Assembly: GCA_030323885.1 (NCBI GenBank)
Contig: CM059198.1
Coordinates: forward strand, 7,772,086-7,836,085
DNA from: Branchipolynoe longqiensis
Taxonomy: Eukaryota > Annelida > Polychaeta > Phyllodocida > Polynoidae
DNA length: 64,000 nucleotides
Reading direction: 5' to 3'
Of the stretch, positions 19,095 to 29,866 are shown in pieces. The position numbers and the translations under genes were made by a program. A model generated the notes under the pieces. The model saw nothing but the letters and a program-made list of their open reading frames with translations. It was not told where the DNA came from and did not search any database. Within the stretch, counting starts at the first letter, position 1; every line of letters begins with the position of its first letter.

Positions 19095-20115
19095 CTCCCC
19101 CCGCACCCACCATAATGTCCTAATGCCATAATGCCATAATGCCATAATGCCATAATGCCATAATCCCTAATGTCATAATGCCATAATGCCATAATGCCAT
19201 AATGCCATACTACCATAATGCCATAATGCCATAATGCCATAATCCTAAAGCCATACCCATCTGATGCCCCCATAATGCAATAATGCCCTAACATAATTCA
19301 TTATGCCCACCATAATGCCCTAATGCCCTAATGCCATAATGCCATAATGCCATAATCCCTAATGTCATAATGCCATAATGCCATAATGCCATAATGCCAT
19401 AATGCCATAATGCCATAATGCCATAATGCCATAATGCCATAATCCTGGAGCTATGCCCATCTGGTGCTCCCCACTCTGATCAAATCATACCCAAACAGCT
19501 GATTCTCTCTCCCCCGCACACACAATAATGCTCTAATGTCCTAATGTCCTAATGCCATAATGCCATAATGTCCTAATGCCATAATGCCATAATGTCATAA
19601 TACACTAATGCCCTAATGCCATAATGGTATAATGCCCTAATGCCATAATGCCCTAATGCCCTAATATCATAATGACATAATACCATAATGCCATAATGCC
19701 ATAATGTCATAATGCCATAATGACATAGTGTCATAATACCATCATGACATAATGTCATAATACCATAATCCTGGAGCTAGGCCCAGCTGGTGCTCCCCGC
19801 TCTGATCAAACCTTTGTTCTTACATCATACCCAAACAGCTGATTCTCTCTCCCCCGCCAACACCATAATGCCATAATGCCCTAATGCCCTAATGCCCTAA
19901 TGCCCAAATACCCAAATACCATAATGCCCTAATGCCCTAATGTCATAATGGCATAATACCCTAATGCCATACTTCCCTAATGCCCTAATGCCCTAATGCC
20001 CTAACACCCTAATGTCCGAATGCTATAATGACATAATGGATGAGCGGCATAATGCCATAATGCCATGATGCCATAATGCCATAATGCCATAATGCCATAA
20101 TCCTGGAGCTATGCC
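19095..20115. repeat. ATAATGCC satellite with higher-order structure
   Basis: The array is made of the 8-bp unit ATAATGCC and variants (ATAATGTC, CTAATGCC). It is broken into blocks by a non-repetitive spacer with 'cctggagctatgcccatctg', 'ctccccactctgatca' and 'cccaaacagctgattctctc'. The spacer recurs at about 19070, 19250, 19440, 19765 and 20100. The His/Tyr/Met-rich frames on the minus strand are translations of the unit. Confidence 0.9.
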
Positions 20116-20174
20116 CATCTGGCACTCCCCGCTCTGATCACCGACACACCTTCCTCATGGTTGGTTAGCAGGCT

Positions 20175-20480
20175 GCGATTTGTTGTCTGAGTTTTATGTC
20201 CTGGCAACATCTAAGGCTTTTTAAGATGTCTACGGACTTGTGACAGTGCGCACTCATGGCGACTGTATAGTGCTGCCCCACTGGGAGACCAGGGCACCAG
20301 CACCATGACCCGGTATCCCACACAGTCACATTATCCAGTACTGGCCTTACCCTAATAATGCCGAGTGCCTGGCTGGGAAGCGATGAGCATCAATTTTTAA
20401 ATCATTGGTTTGACTCGACCAGGTTTCGAACCCTCGGGTTCGGATCCCACGATCTACCAACACAGGAGACGGATTGGACG
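20175..20480 (-). mobile_element. SINE-A copy
   Basis: It has the tail 'cctggcaacatctaaggctt', the centre 'cacacagtcacattatcc' and the head 'gatctaccaacacaggagac'. About 20 bases in the centre are deleted. Confidence 0.8.
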
Positions 20481-20502
20481 ATCAACATCTGATATGACCT
20501 GG

Positions 20503-21047
20503 TGTAAAATATTCTGATAAAATGCATTGGTGGGGAATGTGAAATGTTCTATAAAGGAGTACAAATGGTCTATTAATGTAAATGATGTATAGGGCCAGGT
20601 GCATGAATGTATTTATGTAGATACTGGTGACTCTTTACTTGTAGTCAATAGTCACTGTGTATTACATAGATAGTGTGAGAGGGGCACTACTGTTAGTGTG
20701 GAAGGAGCTCAAGAGCTACACTCACTACCCCCTCCCTCCCCAACTGTTCGTCACGGATCAGCACACACACACACAACAGGGCAGGTGCAGGCCAAGCAGC
20801 CACAAGGCATGGTAGTGGTGGGTAGATCACAGTAGCCATGGTGACACAGGAATCCTTACTGGACATTTGTGGACCTAGAAATGGTTGTTGTTCATTGGGG
20901 AGCATGGTCAGGTGTTATGCCATATCAGATCCATATACCACTATATAATAATAAACCTGAGGCCGCAAGATCTCACTCTACTTTCACTCTTTATACTCTT
21001 CCTTTCTCTCCATGCCTGTATTGGTTTCCTATTAGCCTGCCTACACA
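20503..21047 (+). repeat. Solo LTR (Gypsy-like family)
   Basis: It starts TGTAAAATATTCTGATAAAA and ends near CCTACACA. A TATA-like/polyadenylation region 'ctatataataataaacctga' lies at about 20941. Just after the end, 'cagacgacgagatg' resembles the GGCGACGAGGATG-type primer binding site of Gypsy elements. It aligns along its length with 42951-43469. No internal gag-pol follows. Confidence 0.7.
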
Positions 21048-21109
21048 ACTACAGCTGCCAGACGACGAGATGTTTCAAGGATTTACGACTCCAACAACCA
21101 ACCACCCTA

Positions 21110-21210
21110 TGACTGACTAATAGCGCCTGTACAGGCCTGGGCTTGGATGCACAGACACACACAATGACGCAGTTTATAGTTGCGATAATAACCTGCCTAT
21201 TATGGCGTCC
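21110..21210 (-). repeat. Unclassified dispersed repeat
   Basis: It is the inverted counterpart of 14775-14875 over 'actaatagcgcctgtacagg' and 'cctgggcttggatgcac'. Confidence 0.55.
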
Positions 21211-21466
21211 TAGCTCCCACGCCACATTGATCTCACCGGCACGTATGGATTGAGAACCTTGAGACGGGGGGAGAGTGCGACTTTCAAGTTGGCATTCGCT
21301 CAGTGTGCGTGTGCGTGTGTGTGTGCGCGTGTGTGCGTGCGTGGGTGTGTCTGCGTGCAGTAACTCAGCATTGATGTCTTGCATGTTGGTTGTCTCGGTT
21401 CATGACAAATTTGCTCTGTTTTCAGTTGATGCTAAATGCGTCTACATGCATGTTCGATATCTTAGC

Positions 21467-21720
21467 AGTCGGCATTGACCTCTCCGGCAAGGAGCCACAT
21501 AGACAGGTAGGTGTCGATAGGGTGATTGCATCATGAAGCGTAGGTGATGTAGTGGTTAGCACACTAACCCAGAGTGCAAGAGACGTGGGTTCGATATTCC
21601 GGCTCGAGGCGGAATATTTGCCATTTTCACTGCCTATGACACTGGGTAAAGAAAGACCAGGATCCTGTACAAGCTATACGCTCGGTGCTGGTTGACCCTA
21701 CCCATTGCATGTGTATGTAA
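21467..21720 (+). mobile_element. SINE-C copy (tRNA-like)
   Basis: The leader 'tgacctctccggcaaggagc' and 'cacatagacaggtaggtgtc' are followed by a tRNA-like unit: 'gtagtggttagcacac' (A box), 'gtgggttcgatattcc' (B box), and a tail with 'aatatttgccattttcac'. Other copies are near 45.6, 45.9, 50.1, 54.6 and 55.1 kb. Confidence 0.8.
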
Positions 21721-22059
21721 AGTGCATTGTCTGTATGTATGTAATTGTAAGCATTACAACAACTTATGGACATAAACCATATTGAAGACTTACAATTCCA
21801 GGGTGTTTGCACTGACCTATGACGTCGCCACAACTTGCATCCAATTGACTTGACACAACGCAAAACGAGCGCATATGGATATCCAATTAGCGAAATGATA
21901 GCTTTATGCAGATAATTAGCGGGTTTGTGGATTTAGTACAACAGTGGCATCGATCATCAGTCGAGATGTCGCCAAAGCTTGTATCCAATTGGCATAACAC
22001 AAGCTGAAACTAGGGAAGCATTCGTGTACAGCAACCAGGCAATTGTAGACGGGCACACA

Positions 22060-23005
22060 AGAGGAGTGGTGTGTAATAGAGACATGGTGTGTACTAGAGA
22101 AGTGGTGTGTAATAGAGAAGTGGTGGGTAATAGATAAGCGGTGTGTAATAGAGAAGTGGTGGGTAATGGAGAAGTGGTGTGTAATAGATAAGGGGTGTGT
22201 ACTCGAGAAGTGGTGTGTAATAGAGAAGTGGTGCGTAATAGAGAAGTGGTGTGTAATAGAGCAGTGGTGTGTAATAGAGAAGTGGTATGTACTAGAGAAG
22301 TGGTGTGTAATAGAGAAGTGGTGTGTAAAGGAGAAGTGGTGTGTTGTGGAGAAGTGGTGCGTAATAGAGAAGTCATGTGTAATGGAGAAGTGATGTGTAA
22401 TGGAGAAGCGGTGTGTAATTGAGAAGTGGTGTGTAATAGAGAAGTGGTGTGTAGTAGAGAAGTGATGTGTCATAGAGAAGTGGTGTGTAATAGAGAAGTG
22501 GTGTGTCATAGAGAAGTGATGTGTAATAGAGAATAAGTGTGTAATAGAGAAGTGGTCTGTAATGGAGAAGTGGTATGTCATAGAAAAGTGGTGTGCAATA
22601 GAGAAGTGGCATGTAGTAGAGAAGCGGTATGTAATAGAGAAGGGGTGTGTAATAGAGAAGTTATGTGTGTTAGAGAAGTGGTGTGTACTAGAAACGTGGT
22701 GTGTAACAGAGACATGGTCGGTAATAGAGAAGTGGTGTGTAATAGTGATGTGGTGTGTGATTGAGAAGTGGAGTCTACTAGAGAAATGGTGTGTAATAGA
22801 GAAGTGGTGTGTCATAGACAAGTGGTATGTAATAGAGAAGTGGTGTGTGATAGAGACGTGGTGTGTACTAGAGAAGTGGTGTGTAATAGGGATGTGGTTT
22901 GTATTAGGGAAGTGGTGCTTAATAGAGAAGCAGTATGTGATAGAGAAATGATGTGTAATAGAGAAGTGGTTTGTATTAAGGAAGTGGTGCTTAATAGAGA
23001 AGGGT
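22060..23005. repeat. 18-bp minisatellite, about 50 copies
   Basis: The unit is GTGTGTAATAGAGAAGTG with scattered substitutions. Because 18 is divisible by three and the unit lacks stops in several frames, long repetitive frames appear on both strands (minus strand 21916-23118, 400 codons, repeating a THHFSI-type hexapeptide). These are not considered genes. Confidence 0.9.
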
Positions 23006-23019
23006 TCGAACCCATGGGA

Positions 23020-24190
23020 TCTAATCTGTGGTGGTGGGTGTGGCAGTGGTTGTGACTGTGCATGTGAAGGTGGCTGTTCATGTTGGTTTAGCTGTGGCTC
23101 TGGCTGTGGTCGTGGCAATGTGTTAATTTAGGTGTGTGTGCGGCTTTAGCTGGGGCTGTGGGTGTGGCTGTGGGAGTGTGTGAAGGTGAGTGTGCATGTG
23201 GCTTTGCATCTGGCTGTGGCTGTGGGTGTGACTGTGTGGATATGACTGTGTGTGAAGGTGGGTATGCGTGAGGCTTTAGCTGTACCTGTAGCTATGGCTG
23301 TGACTGTGACTGGCCCTGGATTTGGATGTGGCTGTGTGTGAAGGTGAGTGTGCGTGTGACCTCTGGCTGTGTCTGTGGCTGTGGATTTGACTGTGTCTGA
23401 AGGTGAGTGTGCGTGTGGATTTAGCTGTGGCTCTGGTTGTGGTTGAGGTTATATGTGAATGTGGTGTGTCTGTCGTTTTAGCTGTGGCTGTGGCTGTGGC
23501 TGTGGGTGTGGATGCGGCTGTGGCTGTGTGTGAAGGTGAGTGTGCGTGTGACCTCTGGCTGTGGCTGTGGGTGTGGATATGGCTGTGTGTGAAGTGTCCG
23601 TGCAGCATTAGTGTGGGTGTCGCTGTTGGGGGATGTTGGTGTGGATGTGGGTGTGGTTGTGTGTGTGTCTATGGGTGTGACTGTGTGTGTGTGAAGGTGG
23701 GTATGCGTGTGGCTTTAGCTATGAGTGTGGCTGTGGCTGTGGCTGTGTCTGAAAGTGTGTGTATGGCTTTAGCTGTGGCTGGGGCTGTGGCTGGGAATGT
23801 GTGAAGGTGGATGTGAGTGTGGCTGTATGTGTGGGTATGGCTTTGGGTGTGGGTGTGGCTATGTGTGTGTGAAGGTGGGTGTGCGTGTGGCTTTAGCTGT
23901 GGGTGTGGCTTTAGGTGTGGGTGTGGCTATGTGTGTGAAGGTGGGTGTGCGTGTGGCTGTAGCTGTGGGTGTGGCTTTGGGTGTGGGTGTGGCTATGTGT
24001 GAAGGTGGGTGTGCATGTGGCTATAGCTGTGGGTTTGGCTTTGGGTGTGTGTGTGGGTATGTGTGTGAAGGTGGGTGTGCGTGTGGCTGTAGCTGTGGCT
24101 TTGGCTTTGGGTGTGCGTATGGCTATGTGTGTGTGAAGGTGGGTGTGAGTGTGGCTTAAGCTGTGGCCGTGGCTGAAGCTGTGGATCCCG
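23020..24190 (+). repeat. GTGTGGCTGTGG-type satellite with higher-order units
   Basis: It is a hexamer-based GT-rich array (GTGGCT/GTGGGT). From about 23800 it is organised into units of roughly 65 bp, each with 'gtgaaggtgggtgtgcgtgt' then 'ggctttagctgtgggtgtgg'. The strand skew (G+T) is strong. Confidence 0.85.
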
Positions 24191-24885
24191 TGCTGGCAGG
24201 CTGGCTGATGGCGGGCTGGATCCTTGGCTCGACACCCCGGTGATCGATCCTATGTAGGGTGTAAATTACACCACACACTCCCGGGTCACACCGACTCCTT
24301 ATGTTTTCTTAAGGCAGCGGCTGGCCAGGCGCCACTTCCAGAGTGGGCTTCACGATCTGCTAAAGGGAGGGGGGGGGGGGCATGATAGATCGTCCAAAAC
24401 CCCCTCAACCCCCTCCCCCCTCAAGGCCTAACCTCAGCGATCCATTCACTCCGGAAGCAGTAGTTGCCTCAATGAATCCCCAGACTGTCTTGTCAAAGGT
24501 GCTTTTTTGTTCGTGGAATTTGTTGGTTGCTGTCCCTTTACATTTTCTTTTAAGCTTTGGGAAGTTCATTAGTAATGTTTCTGGTAAAGGACCTGTCTTG
24601 GTGGATACAGTGCCCTGATTGGTGGTCAGAGAACAGGGTCGCTGTTGTGAATCTATAGCGAATCTTGTAAAGAGTGTATCAAATCAAAATGGCCGTTTGA
24701 ATGGGATGAGTGTGCAACTAATAAATTGTAATGGTATTACTGTATGCGTTGAAGAGCACCCATAGCGTCATGATGCGTGTCGTTTGGACCAACTAGTCCT
24801 CACTTGCGACTCTTGGAATTTGTACTCAAAGGTTTGATTGTTAGTTTGTTAGTTTGTTTGAGTTGTACAACCCGGGTATGTAGGT
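24191..24885. other. Unassigned DNA
   Basis: It contains a C/T/A-rich stretch at 24380-24430 and an 11-base G run near 24370. No repeat family or gene is recognised. Confidence 0.4.
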
Positions 24886-24887
24886 AA

Positions 24888-24990
24888 CTTGCAAAAGCCA
24901 GCAGGTGGTGTAATGGTTAGCACCCTAGCCTGGAATGAAATATGTGTGGGTCCGAATCCTGCTTTAGGAGTAATATTTCCCACTTTCTTT
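24888..24990 (+). mobile_element. SINE-C, partial
   Basis: It contains 'ggtggtgtaatggttagcac', 'ggtccgaatcctgctttagg' and 'aatatttcccac', the tRNA-like core of SINE-C without its leader. Confidence 0.7.
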
Positions 24991-25179
24991 CCATTTGACA
25001 TTTTTTATTCACAATTTCTATACACAGTACACACACATAATTAACCTGTTGACAATAGAAAATATAGGAAGAGTGTAACTGTTAATGGTTTTCTTTCCAT
25101 TGCTCATTATGACAACACATAATATGTAATGCAACATATGTAACCCTGGAGCTGGTATACAGATAACAATTTTCATCCT

Positions 25180-25945
25180 ACCCATCATCATCATGCTGTC
25201 GGTTGCGATGCAACAAATACTGCTTTCATTACTTCATTATCCCTCTTCATTTAGCTTGCTGCTGTGAGAGTGATGTCCATGAGTTGGTCTTAATGTCTCT
25301 CAGCTTCAGGTTTCTCTTGATGGTATCCTTGAACTGGAGCCGAAGGTGCCCTCTCTTTCTGTAACCAGAAGATGGTTGAGAGTAGAGGATCTGCTTTGGT
25401 AGCCTGTCTGATGACATCCTCAGGTGTCCAGTCCACCAGAGATTATTTTTGATCAGAAGCTATTCCATAGATGGCAGCCCTGTCCGTTCGAGTATTTCCT
25501 TATTTGTCGCGTTGTCCTTCCAGGTTATCCTCATGATCGAACGCAGATGTCGCATCATGAAGGCACGCATCTTTTTCACCTCTCGTCTGTACACTGTCCA
25601 AGCCTCGGCTCCGCATAGTAGGGTGGATAGTATGATTGCCAGGTAGATCTTGCTTTTGTCCCCCATGGACACATGGTCGTTGTTCCAGAGTCTATGGCAT
25701 AGTCAACCAAAAGATGCGCTAGCCTTGGCCATCCTCCGCTGTATTTCAGCATCAATGCGTCCATCACTTGATATAGTGCTTCCGAGGTAGGTGAATTCCG
25801 GAACAGAGTTCAGCTTGTTTCCATCAACCATGATACCCTCCTCTTGGGTTCTTGTAGAGTTGGGTTGGTACAGCACCTCCGTCTTCTTGATGTTAATCTT
25901 CAGGCCAAAGTTCTTTGATGCATCGGAGAAACCATACACTATCCA
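25180..25945 (-). pseudogene. LINE 3' end (RT C-terminal part), 5'-truncated copy 1
   Basis: The minus-strand frame runs from about 25940 to a TGA at 25247-25249. It encodes 'FGLKINIKKTEVLYQP', 'VPEFTYLGSTISSDG' and, after one in-frame TGA at about 25702, 'IILSTLLCGAEAWTVYRR' and 'MRHLRSIMRITWKDNATNKE'. This is the thumb/C-terminal region seen in many invertebrate non-LTR RTs (RTE-like by impression; the clade is not firmly assigned). The 3' UTR ends in (GAT)n. The catalytic FADD region is missing, so the copy is dead. Confidence 0.8.
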
Positions 25946-25949
25946 TCAT

Positions 25950-26435
25950 CATACCCACAACAATATCAAGTAGAATCCCAATCAGAAGTATAGAAGGCTA
26001 CACTAATGTGTAGGCATTTTGCACGGGAGTAAAACCCCGATAAGCAAGCACATATTATATTGATTGGAGAGAAGCCATGAACACATACCAGCTGGTATTG
26101 CTGATAGATACCTGAAGGCTTTGGAACACTCAGATGACAAAGACATCAACATTAATCAGAATATGTTAAGGCAAATAAAACGTATTCACTTGGAACAAGA
26201 CAAATGTATATAAATATAATACTTGGCGCTATATGGTCTGGTCTGCTTATTTAATAAGATAGGGAAAGGAGCGATGGAATAACCAGGACCACCTGTTCAC
26301 AATTGGACATTTAATAAGGCATTGAAGCTGTATCATCCAATGAAAACATCAAATTTCCAAAGCCAATACAATAATCCAGGTTATATTCTACATATTTGAC
26401 TTAGATGCTGGTGGAGATATCAAACAGTTGCTGCC
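25950..26435. other. No feature recognised
   Basis: AT-rich mixed sequence with no repeat or coding signature identified. Confidence 0.4.
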
Positions 26436-26439
26436 AGAT

Positions 26440-26870
26440 ATATTGTTTGTTTGTTGTTGTTTTACGTCCTATCAACATCTAAGGTTATATCATGATGGGT
26501 ACAGACTTGTAACAGTGCACACTCATGGCGACTTTATAGTGCTGCCCCATTGGGATATCAGTGCACCAGCAACATGACCTTTTTTTCTTCTTTTTTTTTA
26601 TTGAGTATTGAGGCTGTATTTATACTGTCCATAGCATATAAGCCCGGGTACCCTTATATCCCACTCAGTCACATTATCCTGACACTGAGCCAACCAGTCA
26701 TTGCCCTATCCTAATAATTATGAGTGCCTGGCTAGGAAGCGGCAAGTATACATTTTTAAGTCATTGGTTTGACACAACCAGGGTTTGCACACATGAACCC
26801 ATGGGTTCAGATCCCCCCAATCTCACAAAACAGAGGAAGGAGGCTCAACTCATTCGGTCATCCCGTCTGG
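26440..26870 (-). mobile_element. SINE-A interrupted by about 85 bp
   Basis: It has the tail 'tttgttgttgttttacgtcc', the centre and the head ('actcattcggtcatcccgtc'). Between 'acatgacc' (26579) and 'ttatatcccactcag' (26655) a T-rich insert carries 'gaggctgtatttatactgtc'. Intact copies are continuous there. Confidence 0.75.
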
Positions 26871-26874
26871 TCAA

Positions 26875-27585
26875 GTCAGATAGAAGGGAGCAGTGCAGAA
26901 ATTTAATATAAACTGTTTCTGCTGACACCTATGGTGACGACTTGCTATCCGGACCGCACTCTGTCCACACCTCTCTCTATCACCTCTCCGCCGGCCATGC
27001 TGCTCCTCGATATGTCTGAAAAGAGTTCCAGGAGGGGGAGCCCGCTGGCATTTCACTTTCTACTCTTACTCTGTACGTGTCTATGGCTCGCTGGACGGTC
27101 ACCATAGAGCAAATAGTCACGGTCCTTTGACTCAACTCTCCTCATTTCTCTTTCCTAGATTCTGCCCATTTCAATTTCTCCCAGGCACACTTCTTCCCCT
27201 GACCAGAGTAGTTGTATTCTTGGGTGGGGGCCTTCACCTTTACGATTTCTCTGTCTTGTTCTTGTTGCTGGAACGACCACTGCTCCCACCTTTGCCCGCC
27301 TTCCTCGAACCCCTGCTGCTGACCGGATTCAAGTGCTACACTACACTACACCTACAGCTCAACTACACGCTGAACTGAAGAGATTCACTGCTGCCCCAAT
27401 GCCTCGCCGTCATACGTTGTGAAGATGTCCCCAGCTTCTACAACACTCTCCCTACGAAGATAAGTCTTCAACCACAGATTGGGCCGATTTATTGGAGCCT
27501 CTCTACCCAATGTTGCAGTTCTGCAACCGGTAACCATTGTAAGGTTACAAACACCCCCAATCATCATCATCACCTATGGTGACAG
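26875..27585. other. Unassigned DNA
   Basis: About 0.7 kb. The open frame 27127-27378 (Leu/Phe-rich) has no recognised domain and no supporting context, so it is not called a gene. Confidence 0.4.
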
Positions 27586-27589
27586 CGTT

Positions 27590-27757
27590 TTGGCATGCAT
27601 CTTTAAATTAATCTTGCCTGTTTGCACTTCAAATATCTCAAAAGTTAGCCACTTAAAATCAGTTACTTCAAACAAAAATAAGGTAGATTATAATGATCAA
27701 CCTTATCTATCTATCTCAGGAAAATGACAGTATCTCAAAACCATCGGACTATGCAAC
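27590..27757 (-). mobile_element. TTAA-family MITE, 5' half
   Basis: The blocks 'cacttcaaatatctcaaaag' and 'taaggtagattataatgatc' and the terminus 'catcggactatgcaac' match the family read on the minus strand. The distal half is missing on the left. Confidence 0.75.
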
Positions 27758-27759
27758 TA

Positions 27760-27934
27760 CAATAAAACCTCTCTAAATCGACCGACTTTGGGAACGACTT
27801 TAAGTGGACCATTTAAGGAGGTGGTCGGTTTAGGGAGTTGGAATATGGTTACAGTGGTATTGTTGGGACGCAAATAAAGCGATCGATATAGGGGAGTGGT
27901 CGATTTGTGGAGGGTGTCAGTTAGAGTTTTACTG
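27760..27934. mobile_element. Tc1/mariner-like MITE
   Basis: About 175 bp with the ends CAATAAAACCTCTCTAAATC and GTTAGAGTTTTACTG as imperfect inverted repeats, flanked by TA. It contains repeated 'tggtcggtttagg'/'tggtcgatttgtgg' motifs. It sits at the very end of the TTAA-family MITE, so it is the younger insertion. Confidence 0.7.
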
Positions 27935-27939
27935 TATAA

Positions 27940-28250
27940 AGAATGCCTGCCACAGTAATAGAGGGAAAGTTATGGAATGTATATTCAGGACAAGAGAACA
28001 TAAAGTAGCAGTTTCAAGGAGAGTAGGGTGTTGGACAGAGGCATGTGTGGGTGTGCTGTGGTGTAAAAGTGCTCAGGCAGGCAGATAGGTTCACAGCAAA
28101 TGGAGTAATTGAACTGTGCTGGCTTTGTCTCAAAGTGCCCAACGCTAATCTGTCACGCCTCCAGACCAAGCACTAGAGTTCACACTGCATCCCCAGTGAT
28201 GGGAAGGCAGGTATTAAATATGAATTGAACCGGGTCGATAGGTAGGGCCC
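27940..28250. other. No feature recognised
   Basis: Mixed sequence between the MITE pair and a SINE-A. Confidence 0.4.
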
Positions 28251-28254
28251 AGAT

Positions 28255-28560
28255 CTCTTGACATCCTGTTAGGCAGATTGGTTTGGTTCCCGGTCGAGTC
28301 AAATCAATAACTTGTAATATTGATACTTGACGCTTCCTAGCCTGGTGCTTTGCATTAACACGATAGGGAAAGGACTAGTTAGCTCAGTGTCAGGATAATT
28401 TGACTGAGTGGGATATTGGGTGATGGTGCGAGTGGCCTGATTCCCAAGTGGGACAGCACTATAAAGTCGCCATGGGTGTGCATTGTCACAAGTAGGTACC
28501 CATTCTGATATGAGCTTAGATGTTGGCAGGATGTAAAACTCCAACAACCAACAAAATATG
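28255..28560 (+). mobile_element. SINE-A copy
   Basis: It starts in the B-box region ('ggttcccggtcgagtcaaat') and runs through 'gtgactgagtgggatattgg' to the tail 'gatgttggcaggatgtaaaa'. The outermost head is eroded. Confidence 0.8.
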
Positions 28561-28652
28561 AAGGGTTCAGTCGCAAAGACCGAAAAAAGCCATCTGGGCG
28601 GACATGAAACCATGACTACCAGCACATTTGAGCTGAAGCTGCCATCATTTCG

Positions 28653-28970
28653 TGGTTTCTCTGTGGCGGAGTGGTTAGAGTGTCTGACTTTTTCTAGGTC
28701 AGACTCCTAATCTAAAGATCGGTGGTTCAATTCCCCGTGCCCCCAGCTCTGCCAATTTGGATTTCCACCACTGTATATAAGTTACAGTGTCATCAAAGGC
28801 CAGTTGCTCTCATTCCATGTCTATGTGGTGTGGGAGTTTAAAAATCCCTTGGGTCGGTAAAGGTGTAGGCTCGGGCTTTCTATCGACAAACTGTCTAATG
28901 GTGAAAATAAGTCTATGCAGACTTATCCATGATAGGCAGTATCAATCTTCAAAAGCAAATTGGTTAGGTT
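28653..28970 (+). mobile_element. SINE-D, most complete copy
   Basis: The head 'ctctgtggcggagtggttag' (A box) is followed by 'gtcagactcctaatctaaag' and 'ggtggttcaattcc' (B box). The body has 'cagctctgccaatttggatt', and the tail has the hairpin-prone 'aagtctatgcagactta'. It supplies the uninterrupted sequence across the insertion point of the MITE at 8129. Confidence 0.8.
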
Positions 28971-29119
28971 CTTTTTTCATAGAAGCTGCCATATTCCCTA
29001 AATAATGATCGACTTTAACTGGGTAAACCCAACAATACAATCTATTCCCCAAAATACTAAAAATGGATTTTGCGCCTGAACCCTAGAATAAGGCATGGTA
29101 CTAATTGCATAGACGAGTG

Positions 29120-29285
29120 GGGAGGATTATTGAGTTATTTGTTGGGGCTTTACATCCTAGCAACATATACGGCGTCACATGAGGACGGTGAGGACTCTTT
29201 ACTAGTGCCCCACTGGATATCAGAACGAGGCTGTAACCCTGAATAGTGTGATATCGGTTCCTCCCTGGTCTCTCTTGGAGCCACA
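29120..29285 (-). mobile_element. Diverged SINE-A-like fragment
   Basis: 'tttacatcctagcaacatat' and 'gaggacggtgaggac' resemble the minus-strand SINE-A tail. The rest does not align well. Confidence 0.45.
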
Positions 29286-29292
29286 TGCGGAA

Positions 29293-29640
29293 GGATTGAT
29301 TGATTGATTGGTGGTTTATTTACGCCATACCGGCAGCATAGGCCGCATTCACAGTGAGAACTGTTTGTTTTTTTATTCAGACAATCGCTTATACACTTAA
29401 TGCAAAAGTGTGCAATCATTTATGTGTCAATAGACACTCATGAATATAAATAGCTCACAATCATATAATTTGTTGTCAACGTAAATACAATACTAGATGA
29501 AACTAAAAAGGTTTTATTATTATTGAAAAAATCTGTTTAATAAACTATATGAGTTGGTACAGACCAGCTGCCATCAAAAAGGCTAAAATGTTTTGTTCTT
29601 TTACTTTAGTAAAAATGTAATGTATGCTGTTTGGCCGCAC
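29293..29640 (-). mobile_element. I-like LINE 3' UTR and last codons
   Basis: The minus-strand tail (TGAT)n at 29294-29309, then 'ttacgccataccggcagcat' and 'tgtcaatagacactcatg', match the 3' UTR of the element at 11408. It reaches a short coding end near 29560-29630 and is then cut off. Confidence 0.8.
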
Positions 29641-29866
29641 ATGGAAGGATTACGAAAAAGACAGGAAAGTATGCTTTCACTGTTTATTCTGTTCTCAGCC
29701 GACACCGTCGTCACAAGACCAAGTGACCCGCCCCCTGACCAGCCAGGTCGCAGGTAACCTCTCACAGTAGGGGGAGCCACTAGCCAGACCCAGTACTGGC
29801 AGTCCACATGGCGACCTGCCGAGTGGCTAGTGTGCCACCACCTGAAACAGAAGAACTGCAACATTA
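29641..29866. repeat. Unclassified repeat shared with 58.1 kb
   Basis: The stretch with 'agtgacccgccccctgacca' resembles 'actgacccgccccctatcta' at 58197, and the following 'gtgccaccacc'/'ctagccac' blocks are also similar. The family is not identified. Confidence 0.45.

Noticed and set aside
21916..23118. A 400-codon minus-strand open frame
   Set aside because: It is the translation of an 18-bp minisatellite, and comparable frames exist on the plus strand.
27127..27378. An 83-codon hydrophobic frame as a small membrane protein
   Set aside because: No promoter, splice or homology support; the length is within chance for this sequence.
28653..28745. A possible tRNA gene with a long arm
   Set aside because: It is the head of SINE-D, repeated at 7.3-7.6 kb and followed by the same SINE body.
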